From contig SSNU01000144.1 in NCBI GenBank assembly GCA_012064415.1, forward strand, positions 485,084-549,083: DNA of 64,000 nucleotides. Reading direction: 5' to 3'. The notes beneath the pieces are model-generated. The model was not told the origin of the DNA, did not search any database, and worked only from the letters and a program-made list of their open reading frames with translations. Both the position numbers and the translations under genes were made by a program. Below, one piece after another: positions 51,401 to 60,106 of the stretch (the stretch's first letter is position 1; every line of letters begins with the position of its first letter). Source of the DNA: Gyrodactylus bullatarudis (Eukaryota; Platyhelminthes; Monogenea; Gyrodactylidea; Gyrodactylidae).

Positions 51401-53051
51401 GATACAGATACAAATTCATTGCCGTATTATTGCATCAAAGGATCCAATCAAGAATCAATCGGAGGAGATAGACCACACAACAATCAGAATAAATTGAAAG
51501 CTGATACTACTAGCTGCATTGTTAACCAGAATCTAATCAATAACAAAACAAATACCCTCATGACAGAATTTGAAGTTGATCAAATATATGGCACTTCCAG
51601 CAAACAAATTAACAGAAAAACTCTCTATATAGAAGAATATTCAAATATTGAATTATCCATTTACACGTACAACCTTGGCAAGAATCAGGTAATTTATCCA
51701 GCCTTCATATGTCTATAAAGTTGCTGAGAAGTGCTCAGTGAGCATAGAATTTCTTTCTCCTTCTTAAAAGTTTTCCTCCCCAATTTTCTTGAGCCAAATT
51801 CCATCATAATCTAGAATTTTCATGTTGCATTATCCAATCATTATTTTTTCTATACATTTAAAATCAGACTTGAAATTTAAAAAAATTTGGTGAAATTATG
51901 ACTCAGAATGACTTTTTGTTTCCTTTTGTGTTTTCTTTTCGAAATAATTTCCTATTAAGGTGGCAGTGTCAAATTTCCGCAAAAAATCTCTCAAATTTAA
52001 TAGTATTACTTTCAAGTAGTCATCGAAGATATAGAGGCTTTTGATGGAAAAAGACATACAACATTCGAATTATCCCCTGAAGAGCCTATTCAGATTCTGA
52101 CAGATCTATCTCTACTGTATAACTACCGATTATAAAAACCGGAGTCTCCTTAAGTTCTAGTGCACATCATAAAAACACATCATATCACGTAATGGCTAAG
52201 GAAAAAAGACGGATGTCAGTACATAGAATCAGATTGAAAAATAAAAACCCAATCATCTCGTTGAATAATAATAGGATGAAGTATTCGAAAGTTTTGGTAT
52301 TTTATTGATTTATGGTTTGTCTGAGAATGATATGTCAATTAAAAACTAGAATTGGTATCGGTTGAAATACATTTATTTCTCTTAAATTATCATTCTTAGA
52401 TATCTTTAAAACACCAAATGTGCGAACCTCTTGTTAAGATATGAAGATATTAAAATTCCATATTTTCCATCTTTTGAGACATTTTCATCTTGCCAATCAA
52501 GTGCAATTATTCCTTCATTGATCTTGTACTTTCATGTACTTTATTTAGCAAGTTGAGTAGATGACTTCTTTTAAACTCAACATCATTCTCCTCCATATAT
52601 GATCTTCAACTTCAAAGTAGGAGATACTCTCGCACTTTCAAAAGACTTTTCCAAAGAAGGAATCATCTTTTTTACATTCTGTTAGATAGAGTAATAATAA
52701 TCTTAGTCTTTGCCAGCTTTTTTTGGTATCTTGAAAGGACATTTACCCCTTGTATATATTTGAAATCAATAACTTGTCTTTTATATCATCATCAGACTAT
52801 TATCTGGGATGAGGATGGAAAACCAGTAGCAGTTAGAGACAAAGTCTTCTTCTATCCCGATCGTATTCAAGTCAGACATGAGGAAAATGTTAAACTCTTC
52901 CACGGCTCCAGTGGTAATGAATCTACCCAATTCGATAATTGGAAACTGTACGTAGAATATGCAAGTAAAGATATTATCCAGCAAGGACTCTACAGCTTCA
53001 TTATTCCTGGACAAGAAGGCCAGATTTTTACCTTCAAAGTTACATTTTTCA
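36496..53051 (+). CDS. secreted or membrane Ig-domain protein, 3' end not found
   Basis: Exon 1 (36496-36601, 35 codons plus 1 nt) encodes a signal peptide with core VHLLFLLMIFKLTNS and ends at a GTGAGT donor. Exon 2 (51387-51688) begins in the matching phase after TTTATAG and encodes DKGYVDTDTNSLPYYCIKG and a polar linker. Exon 3 (52796-53051) encodes TIIWDEDGKPVAV, DRIQVRHEE, NWKLYVEY and GLYSFIIPGQEGQ, then ends at GTGAGT in phase 1. Together exons 2-3 follow the strand pattern of an Ig V/I-type domain, like lachesin, DIP or Dpr surface proteins. However, the B- and F-strand cysteines are Ile and Phe, while the core tryptophan remains. Exons 2 and 3 belong together with good confidence. 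The join to exon 1 across 14.8 kb rests on phase only. Without splicing at 53052 the frame ends at 53083. Confidence 0.6.
39672..40265 (-). mobile_element. mariner-like element remnant, internally deleted
   Basis: Inverted termini (39672-39700 and 40237-40265) share AAGTAATGGGACT. Next to the left end the minus strand still reads GMRKLQILWEKCLNSSGSYF (about 39755-39820). This matches the usual C-terminus of mariner transposases (basic residues, W-x-K-C-hydrophobic, then G-x-YF). At about 590 bp it is less than half of a full element, and no catalytic D residues could be placed, so it is dead. Confidence 0.65.
42027..42258. repeat. foldback repeat with about 57-bp arms
   Basis: The arms at 42027-42084 and 42202-42258 are complementary with a few mismatches. 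Left arm landmarks are GAAAGTTGGAGG, AAAAGAGGTTTTT and TTAGACAAG; the right arm carries their complements in reverse order. It is probably a MITE or part of one. No coding sequence. Confidence 0.65.
43995..44105 (-). pseudogene. terminal-exon-like segment inside the foldback (left copy)
   Basis: After a 3' splice-like site (CAATAG) the frame reads 36 codons, beginning GLDFSRVIKTGLSSS and ending ELVLKSLM before TAA at 43995. AATAAA follows within about 15 bp. A second copy on the plus strand ends at 44290 (Val to Ala, 5' portion altered). This looks like the last coding exon and poly(A) signal of a gene captured by the element. The parent gene is not recognised. Confidence 0.35.
44196..44290 (+). 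pseudogene. terminal-exon-like segment inside the foldback (right copy)
   Basis: An inverted copy of the segment at 43995-44105. From IKTGLSSS onward it matches with one replacement (ELALKSLM), and the TAA and downstream AATAAA are kept. The upstream part, including the splice-like site, is replaced by unrelated sequence. Confidence 0.35.
50069..50275 (-). CDS. small intronless ORF, 68 aa, antisense within the Ig gene intron
   Basis: ATG at 50275 in good context (CTCCATGG), stop at 50069. The acidic N-terminus MDLDESPNPLVNETL, predicted helical body and lysine near the C-terminus, together with near-random codon composition, look more coding-like than neighbouring frames. A splice-acceptor-like TTTTGAAATCAG precedes it, which could mark a 5' UTR exon. 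No family was recognised. It may be a real small gene nested in the intron, or a retrocopy or exon fragment. Confidence 0.33.
   Translation of the reverse strand: MDLDESPNPLVNETLNLMQTVTRNMNDAFNDELSLMTDRKVIFATFAETSAQREQTQLIVYKLNKETS
50497..50961. mobile_element. piggyBac-type MITE with TTAA target duplication
   Basis: TTAA at 50493-50496 and 50962-50965 flanks termini that start CCCTTCATGTC and end GACATGAAGGG. TTAA duplication with CCC-starting inverted tips is the signature of piggyBac-superfamily elements. The 465-bp interior is AT-rich and non-coding, so it is a non-autonomous copy. Confidence 0.75.
51689..52795 (+). other. intron of the Ig gene between its two Ig-coding exons
   Basis: The stretch is bounded by CAGGTAATTT at the left and ATCATCAG at the right. 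AT-rich, no recognisable element or nested gene. Confidence 0.6.
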
Positions 53052-54010
53052 GTGAGTCAAAGTTGTATTGGATTCACTTTTGAGAAAATTATCTATTTAT
53101 GTTAAAATAATATTTATCTGGTATAGAGATATGAACAAGAGCTTAAAGATAAACACGATTCCAATTAGATATTGGTTAGAACTAAAAGAAAAGCTGTATT
53201 TCTTGCTCTGAAATTCAAGTGACTCTTGGATTGATCAAATTTATTAGGGATTTACCTATAACCCAATTAAATTTTATTGTTGGTGCCAATAATTCTTCGA
53301 ATTGGCTTCAAATACTAGAAACAATAGAATAAAGTGGAATTTTCCAGTCCCTGACTTTTCTCTTCAATCTCCTTGGAATACTAGCGTGAATAAAAATATT
53401 TAAAATATTAAATAATTAGTCTAAATCATATCCTAATCCAAGATTTATCTTGATTCCTATTCATATTTTATTCTCGTAAGTTTCATATATAGCAAAGTAG
53501 ATTTTAAATCCCAACTAACGAATCATTTTTTTAATCCTCAATAAATAATTGGTAAATTTTTACACAATAAAATTAAACATTTATCTCGATTTGTAAGCTC
53601 TCTCCGATCTTGAAATGAAAACGAATCCCTTGCGGTGAGTTTTCATGTTATCGATAATAAAAAGACCAACACAATTTAAAGTAAACTTGGAGAGAAATAA
53701 GAGGGGGCAACTATTCTCTAATTTAACCAATCATTGTGTACTCATTCATAATATCATACATTCCCCAGCTAGCATTGGAAATCTCATGTTAACTCGTCAT
53801 GCTATAAGTATAAAATTTTCCCCTATAGATATTCTCCGAAAAATCTTTCTTGAATTTGTGAAAGGTTCTTCATAATTTTGGTTATAGAGAATCGTTATAA
53901 TTTTCATATTTTTAATTAAAATATTGAGAATTTTGTGAAATAAAATTAGTAACCTCTGGTTCAAGCAAGGATTTAAAATAAAACTTCGAATCAATACATT
54001 TCAAAATATT
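53052..54010. other. AT-rich stretch after the last recognised Ig exon
   Basis: A GTGAGT donor at 53052 implies a further exon downstream, but none could be recognised here or later. It may lie beyond the window, with the peptide-gene cluster nested in the intron, or exon 3 may be terminal with a stop at 53083. Confidence 0.4.
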
Positions 54011-54035
54011 TTTATTGAATTATACGATCATTCTC

Positions 54036-54101
54036 TTATGTGGGCTTTGGTCTAGAGACTACCAATCCAACAAATATAGCTAATACAATGAGGAATTTCA
54101 T
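54036..54101 (-). CDS. gene C: minute secreted peptide precursor, 21 aa
   Basis: A 22-codon frame begins MKFLIVLAIF and ends SRPKPT. Nearly all of it is a signal peptide, leaving a mature tail of perhaps 5 residues. It is supported by context rather than length. A TATA box (TATAAAATA, minus strand, 54134-54142) lies 41 nt before the ATG, exactly as in gene B. AATAAA on the minus strand at 54011-54016 lies about 20 nt after the stop. The first ten residues match gene B (MKFLIILAAF). An upstream ATG at 54111 would give only a two-codon ORF. It may be a degenerate member that still has its promoter and poly(A) signal. A mature product this short is doubtful. Confidence 0.45.
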   Translation of the reverse strand: MKFLIVLAIFVGLVVSRPKPT

Positions 54102-54133
54102 GTCAGATCATGTTTTTGATGATCAATCCGTTC

Positions 54134-54142
54134 TATTTTATA
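54134..54142 (-). promoter_or_regulatory. TATA box of gene C
   Basis: TATAAAATA on the minus strand, 41 nt before the gene C ATG, the same distance as in gene B. Further upstream is an AATTAATCATAGACT-like element also present before the gene at 55755. Confidence 0.6.
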
Positions 54143-54199
54143 CTATTCATGGCATTCCTCGAGTCTATGATTAATTAGAATAATTATTCTTTTATCATT

Positions 54200-55680
54200 G
54201 GTTAATTTATAAAAAGAATTTTATAAGAGAAATATATATTTCGCCAGGTCTTATCAATCTCTAATCCTGGTTTGATTAAATAATATTTACAAAGTTTTTT
54301 AATGAATAAATAGTTAATTAAAAATAGTAAAATCCATTTACAAAACTTCCAATTGATGAAAAGCCAAAAAACTTCTCCATTCTTGATTTGTTTAAGTATT
54401 ATTCTTTTATTCTTGAATATACTTAATCTTAGCATTCTCTTACAGGCTGCATAACAAGGGATTCATTGGTATCATATTCTGTCATTTTGCTTTGACAAAA
54501 TACCACAATTTTAAAATTGATAAATCAATTCAATTAATATTACATGTCTGTATTAGAGATTTTGAAATTATCGGTTTCTAGCCTAGGTCAGAATCTGAAC
54601 CGGCCTTTCAAGAGAATTCAACTGACGTAAAATAATATTTGGCCCAAAACCTATTTATGTATTGGTTACATTAGAAACAATGATCTTGTATCCAGATTAA
54701 CAAAATGAAAAATTTATCGAATTTAATTTTATACTTTTTCTCCATTTGTTCAAGACAGCATACTTTCTTATACTTTTCATTATTCCCTCGTGTTTTTTTA
54801 TTAGCTTAACTTGTGTTTAATGAACAAAATTAAAATTTTATTCATGCATATTTCGTAAACATTATTTTCCGATTCAGATATTATCATAAATTAAATACCA
54901 AAATTTTCAGATTTGCTTTGTTGATGAATCCATGCTTTATTATGTTCTTCGGAGTTGGTGTAAAAATGCACTCGAATCCATGATTAATTATTCTTACTAT
55001 TCTGACTATCATCGAAATTTTTGTTCGTACCAGAAGTGACGGAATATTTTGCTGTTAAACTATAACCCTGCAGTAAAATCAATCTTCTTATGGAATTCAT
55101 TTTCATTGTTATTGCGTATTTATTCCATTAAATTCATACCTTATCTCTTCTTCGAAGAAAATTTTCATTCCTTGACACTTGCATTTCTGTACTTTTTTGA
55201 ATTTTTGAGAGGATTTGCTTCTAGTTTTTAAAAATCAATTTATCAAAATATCCTTATATCGCAACAAAAAGCAAATAAGTAAGCCTTAATTTAGGAATAG
55301 GATTTTATTTACCACAAATTATGTCTCATATTATATTATAATTGATCATGTTAGTCCCTTTGTTTGGAAGCTAGCTTTCTGTAAACGAAAATAATCTTTT
55401 GAAACTTTAATAACCCGTTTATACTATTTGAGAGATTGGTTTTGAACTAGATCACTAAAGTCATATTAATTCAAGAAAGAAGATGATCCAAGTTATTTCC
55501 CGGAATAAAGGCCCTTCCCTCAATTATTTGGCGAAAAATCACATCAGTAAACGACAAAATCAACAGATCAGCTGTAGTAAACATTTTAGTTGAATAAATC
55601 GTAATAGAAATTTTAAATCAATGAATCCCTTGTAACAAGCAGCCTGTAACAGTATACTAATAGATGTCAATTTATGAATA
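54200..55680. other. AT-rich stretch, nothing recognised
   Basis: Short, hydrophobic, low-complexity frames only; no promoter-plus-ORF pair of the kind seen on either side. Confidence 0.5.
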
Positions 55681-55715
55681 ATTAATTAATCAAAGACTGC
55701 ATGATTTCTGATTAG

Positions 55716-55823
55716 TATAAATAGCATGGATTTATCGTCGAAACATAATCGAACATAAAATTCCTCATTGTATTAGCCGTAATCGTTGCATCAATCTCCT
55801 CAGACCACCCGCCGACTCACTAG
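55716..55823 (+). pseudogene. gene C paralogue with start codon lost (ATG to ATA)
   Basis: TATAAATA begins at 55716, and 39 nt later the position of the expected ATG reads ATA (55755-55757). The frame then continues KFLIVLAVIVASIS to TAG at 55821-55823, homologous to gene C and in the opposite orientation. The upstream AATTAATTAATCA and AAGACT element matches that of gene C. Without the start codon the signal peptide cannot be initiated normally. No AATAAA follows closely. This is a promoter-retaining pseudogene, unless the A is an assembly error. Confidence 0.6.
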
Positions 55824-55829
55824 ACTCAA

Positions 55830-57340
55830 AATGATCCTTTGGATAATTCATTCTGGACACTGAATGTTCTGATATTCTTTAATGAAAACTTTGACAAACT
55901 AAGAACAAAACTGTACAATGATCATGCAGTTCAGTTATAGTTTTTTGTTTATTTTAAATGAAAATGTGATTAATTCCAATTGAATTCTTTGTAATTTGCA
56001 CGCTAGTCATTGGGAATTTTAATGGAAAAATATTTCTTTTTTCAAATCTATTGTTTCAAAAAAAATTTTCGTTTCATCATCTTCCGGAGTGAATGAATGC
56101 TCTACGTGAGGAAAAATCTTGAGTCTTTTCTGGTAATTTTTAACTCTTGTCTAAAGTTAATAGGAATGCACAATATTCATTGCATACTGCATATTTCATA
56201 ATAAATTTACTATCCAGATGTATGGATGGTTACAAGTATAGTAACTATTGGATAACTAAGATAATATTATTTAGGTTTGAAACTCTATTTTTTCTTTCGG
56301 TAGGTTTCTCAGAAAGAGAAATATGAGAGTATAACTATCCATATACTACACACACCATTTATTATATAGCACACAGATTATTCATAAGGTCTTCTACAGA
56401 ATTAAAACATTCAATTGTCAATTATGATTATATTATCAGTAGGGCAGTAAATTTGCGATTTTTGATGTTGCTTGTTTGCATTTTCTCAATTGAAAAATAT
56501 AAAATTTGGTAGTACCCAAGATGAATTTGCGGTTTTTTCCTTACTCTTCTTCTTGATAAAAAATAAATCCTCACTCAAGTAACTGTCAGGTATTAGTTGA
56601 ATCATTTTCTTCTTTTTCGTCTCTGGCTATTTACACAATCCGCCTATGATTGGCTTCGTTGAGAGTTGAATATTTGCAAATATGAAACTAGTCCTGGACA
56701 ATATATAATTAGTCAATAGGCTATAGTAGATGGGGGAAGAATTTTATCAAAAATACTTTTATAAAAAACGTAAATTTTTCTTAAAAATTATTCCTTTTTG
56801 AATTCGAATAGATAAACTTATTGAAATTTAATAAAATATTATTAAAACAAGGAAAGCCACTTTTTGCGAGTTTTAACAAAATTTTACGATTTTTTTCAAC
56901 ACTTTTCTGTTATTAATAATAACTAAATTATTTACCGCCCCTTATTATCGATAATCTTCATTATTTATTCTTGAAAGTTGAAATTATTATAGGAAAAAAA
57001 CTCTTGAATATTTTTTCTTACATGTCATTACATCTTGATCAAAAGATAATCTCACCTTTTATTCTATAAAATTATTGAGTTTTGGAAAAATTTAAAAAAA
57101 TCAATTTCTAGAAAATGATATTTTTCTATATTATAGGTAGGGGTTGATAAAAATTATGTTAATCTTTAGAATTTAAAAAATTTCGGTAAATTCCAGTGAA
57201 ATTAAAAAATCAAAATTGTTGAATAGCTTGGGCTAGATAGTACCAGTATGTAAGAAATTAGAATCATTCCTCATCTCTCGATACAACTGCGGGAGACATG
57301 AGCTAATTACTTATTTATTTGGAGTAATTTCAGCTTTATT
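55830..57340. other. AT-rich stretch, nothing recognised
   Basis: No exon, repeat or promoter-ORF pair seen. Several poly(A/T)-rich segments occur around 56750-57200. Confidence 0.5.
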
Positions 57341-57349
57341 CTTTAGATA

Positions 57350-57550
57350 CCTATTCAATTCAAACAGCGTTGAAACTTTCGTTCTCTTATCATTTTCTTC
57401 AAAATCCTTTTGAATAAATTAACAAGCAACTAGCTTTACTTCGAGCATAAATACCTAGAATTTTTATGAGATTTTTCAAATTCATGTGCAATTCTCGATA
57501 TTCAAGTATCACAATTTCATCTAGGCCCATTTGATAATTTTTAAATACTT
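57350..57550 (+). pseudogene. diverged gene A promoter relic with decayed ORF
   Basis: The segment 57350-57484 aligns along its length with the gene A upstream region (landmarks CAGCGTTGAA, TCGTTCTCT, TAGCTTTACT and CATAAATACCT at 57446-57456), with many substitutions. The ATG homologous to the gene A start (57484) opens a 16-codon frame with no signal peptide. An ATG further upstream (57470) gives 22 codons. It is an older, decayed copy of gene A outside the palindrome. Confidence 0.5.
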
Positions 57551-58259
57551 CATTGTAGCAAGAGAGAGCTTCTTTAACAATTTTTTTGAAAACACTCATT
57601 TCTATCCAACAAATATGAAAACACAACTAATCTTAGGATTTAAAAAATTTCAAACACTACACTTACTTATCCGAGTACTGATCAATCAAAAGACGAGTGA
57701 GATAATTGAATTTATTCCTTGCAGATGCAGGGATGAATATCTTTGGTTCACGAATATACTCATCTGATTTAGGTTAAAATGAGTTGTCTTCATTATTAAG
57801 TTTAATATTAAACGATGAATACATCTAGGGTAATGTAATGAATGTAATTGTAACCATAAACTGGGACTTATAAGCAAAGATCGGAACAACAAACTAAAAT
57901 TAATCTATAATTTGTCATATAAGATCTAAAATTGACTATTCAAAATCCCTTCTTTTCCCCCACCTTCATTAATCTTATCTTTTTGATCGAATATTTATTC
58001 GAAAATATCATGGAATTTCAGTATCTGACTTTTCGACTGCTCCTAACTTTTTGAGGAAATAGTGAAGTTTGACTAATTATGAGCCAACACTGCAGATTTC
58101 CCAATGACAAGGTCGATCTGTTATTTTAACTTTTCAAAAAACTAATTTTGTAATAATTTCTTTATAATAATGATTTTCTTTTAAATTTAATAAATGTATA
58201 ATTTCGAAGAAAAAAAAAATTGTAAGGGAAATTGAGATTCATAAGATATTTTATTGAAA

Positions 58260-58469
58260 TCACATAATGGCAATGGGACCTCTCGTTCCACCTTGGACGT
58301 CCATAGGTGGGGTGGGGAGACCACCCATGGCAAATACTGGTTTCGTAGCTCTTGCCCCAGGATCTTTTGTGGTTGGTCTATTCATACCTAAAGGTCTTTT
58401 TGTTACGATGTCAATGACAAGTGAATTTGCCAAAGCACCAAGAATAGCTAGTGAGAGAATGAATTTCAT
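58260..58469 (-). CDS. gene A, left copy: 69-aa secreted peptide precursor
   Basis: Residues 1-16 (MKFILSLAILGALANS) are a clear signal peptide. The rest is about 53 residues rich in Pro, Gly, Thr and Arg with no cysteine. It has a dibasic KR at 24-25, which could be a processing site, and ends GGTRGPIAIM. No known family was recognised. TATAAATA (58500-58507) lies 38 nt before the ATG, with an initiator-like CTCAACA between, implying a leader of under about 10 nt. AATAAA (58250-58255) lies only 4 nt after TGA, so the predicted mRNA is about 240 nt and apparently intronless. It is divergent from gene B, 236 bp away. The conservation of ORF, TATA box and poly(A) signal supports a real, probably highly expressed gene. 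Function is unknown. Confidence 0.7.
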   Translation of the reverse strand: MKFILSLAILGALANSLVIDIVTKRPLGMNRPTTKDPGARATKPVFAMGGLPTPPMDVQGGTRGPIAIM

Positions 58470-58705
58470 ACTTGTTGAGAGTTACACAGAAATCCAAGGT
58501 ATTTATACTCTGAGTAAAGCTAATTGATTGTAAATTCTCCCGAGAGAGTTTTGAAGGAAATGATTAGAGAACGAAAACTTCAACGCTGTTTAAATTTAAG
58601 AGGTTTCTGAGCTATAAAGATAAAAGTACTCTCTGTATTAATTAAGTAATTAACTGACATCAAGTATAAATAGAAGAGTCTTTAGTGTTTGATTCAACAT
58701 CGAAC
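58470..58705. promoter_or_regulatory. bidirectional promoter of the left A/B pair
   Basis: 236 bp separate the start codons of A (minus) and B (plus). A TATA box serves each side: TATAAATA for A at 58500-58507 (minus) and for B at 58665-58672 (plus), 38 and 41 nt from their ATGs. Initiator-like TCAACA precedes both starts. Between the TATA boxes are TTAATTAAGTAATTAA-type AT motifs near B and a conserved block including AACAGCGTTG. The compact divergent layout suggests coordinated expression. Confidence 0.75.
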
Positions 58706-58813
58706 ATGAAATTCCTTATTATACTCGCTGCTTTTGTTGTACTAGCAACTTCTGCCAGTGTTTACCGTCCTCGTGTCACCACCAGTAGGCCAGACGTTAT
58801 CAATTTGCCTTAG
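58706..58813 (+). CDS. gene B, left copy: 35-aa secreted peptide precursor
   Basis: The signal peptide MKFLIILAAFVVLATSA is followed by a predicted 18-residue peptide SVYRPRVTTSRPDVINLP, with no cysteine, two RP dipeptides and net positive charge. The start lies 41 nt after a TATA box. AATAAA at 58835-58840 comes 21 nt after the stop, so the whole gene fits in about 150 nt. Short Pro/Arg peptides of this length occur among insect antimicrobial peptides such as drosocin or pyrrhocoricin, but similarity here is compositional only. It shares its signal-peptide start with genes A and C, so they form one family. It is too short for standard gene finders. Confidence 0.7.
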   Translation: MKFLIILAAFVVLATSASVYRPRVTTSRPDVINLP

Positions 58814-59100
58814 TAAAGTTTACGATTTGAACTCAATAAATGTCTCTTGAATCTTGAATATTTTTTCTTTAAAATGATTTAATAAAATCTAAAACACTTT
58901 GAACTTTTACAAAAGAAATCCAGGTATACTCTGAAACGAATATTTTAATCCCGATAAAGTAGCAAAAACCATTCAAAGACAAGAAATAATTTTAAACGAG
59001 ATTTCTAATAAAAATATAGAGAATCGTTTTGATTTCAGCGTATTTGAATTTGTATTGAAAATCAAGAATTCTGAAGAATAAAGTCTTTTGATATTTGCAA

Positions 59101-59265
59101 AAGGGAATCAGTAATGAAGAAAGATGTTCATAAAAAGCTTGTATGGCACCTTATCTTTGGTCAAGAGATACGTTTCGATAATGTTATCAACACTAACTCA
59201 AAGTTTCTGTAATTTCTGTCATTGTTTTCCATGCTTGTGTCACCACCAATAGGCCAGAAAATATC
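59101..59265. repeat. 165-bp palindrome spacer containing a degenerate gene B copy
   Basis: The single-copy centre of the palindrome. Its right part (about 59211-59262) resembles the second half of gene B in the plus orientation: CTTGTGTCACCACCAATAGG against the gene B CTCGTGTCACCACCAGTAGG, with the reading frame altered. The exact reverse complement of this spacer occurs at 62389-62553. Confidence 0.8.
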
Positions 59266-59552
59266 TTGCAAATATCAAAAGACTTTATTCTTCAGAATTC
59301 TTGATTTTCAATACAAATTCAAATACGCTGAAATCAAAACGATTCTCTATATTTTTATTAGAAATCTCGTTTAAAATTATTTCTTGTCTTTGAATGGTTT
59401 TTGCTACTTTATCGGGATTAAAATATTCGTTTCAGAGTATACCTGGATTTCTTTTGTAAAAGTTCAAAGTGTTTTAGATTTTATTAAATCATTTTAAAGA
59501 AAAAATATTCAAGATTCAAGAGACATTTATTGAGTTCAAATCGTAAACTTTA

Positions 59553-59660
59553 CTAAGGCAAATTGATAACGTCTGGCCTACTGGTGGTGACACGAGGACG
59601 GTAAACACTGGCAGAAGTTGCTAGTACAACAAAAGCAGCGAGTATAATAAGGAATTTCAT
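59553..59660 (-). CDS. gene B, right palindrome copy
   Basis: Mirror copy of the gene at 58706-58813, encoding the same 35-aa precursor, with the same TATA box (minus strand, 59694-59701) and poly(A) signal (59526-59531). It is divergent from the gene A copy at 59897. Being identical to its partner, it is either a very recent duplicate or kept so by gene conversion. Confidence 0.7.
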   Translation of the reverse strand: MKFLIILAAFVVLATSASVYRPRVTTSRPDVINLP

Positions 59661-59896
59661 GTTCGATGTTGAATCAAACACTAAAGACTCTTCTATTTAT
59701 ACTTGATGTCAGTTAATTACTTAATTAATACAGAGAGTACTTTTATCTTTATAGCTCAGAAACCTCTTAAATTTAAACAGCGTTGAAGTTTTCGTTCTCT
59801 AATCATTTCCTTCAAAACTCTCTCGGGAGAATTTACAATCAATTAGCTTTACTCAGAGTATAAATACCTTGGATTTCTGTGTAACTCTCAACAAGT
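59661..59896. promoter_or_regulatory. bidirectional promoter of the right A/B pair
   Basis: Mirror image of 58470-58705, with both TATA boxes (59694-59701 for B, 59859-59866 for A) and initiator-like motifs kept. Confidence 0.7.
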
Positions 59897-60106
59897 ATGA
59901 AATTCATTCTCTCACTAGCTATTCTTGGTGCTTTGGCAAATTCACTTGTCATTGACATCGTAACAAAAAGACCTTTAGGTATGAATAGACCAACCACAAA
60001 AGATCCTGGGGCAAGAGCTACGAAACCAGTATTTGCCATGGGTGGTCTCCCCACCCCACCTATGGACGTCCAAGGTGGAACGAGAGGTCCCATTGCCATT
60101 ATGTGA
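59897..60106 (+). CDS. gene A, right palindrome copy
   Basis: Mirror copy of the gene at 58260-58469, encoding the same 69-aa precursor (signal peptide, then a Pro/Gly/Thr-rich peptide). TATAAATA is at 59859-59866, and AATAAA at 60111-60116 lies 4 nt after the stop. Confidence 0.7.
   Translation: MKFILSLAILGALANSLVIDIVTKRPLGMNRPTTKDPGARATKPVFAMGGLPTPPMDVQGGTRGPIAIM

Noticed and set aside
57686..57892. A 68-codon frame present identically in both palindrome arms (also 60474-60680)
   Set aside because: Duplication alone explains its repetition. No signal peptide, promoter or poly(A) signal like the neighbours, and composition is low-complexity.
58267..58527. 86-codon frame antisense to gene A (and its mirror at 59839-60099)
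   Set aside because: It is a shadow of gene A on the opposite strand. It spans the A TATA box and has no promoter of its own.
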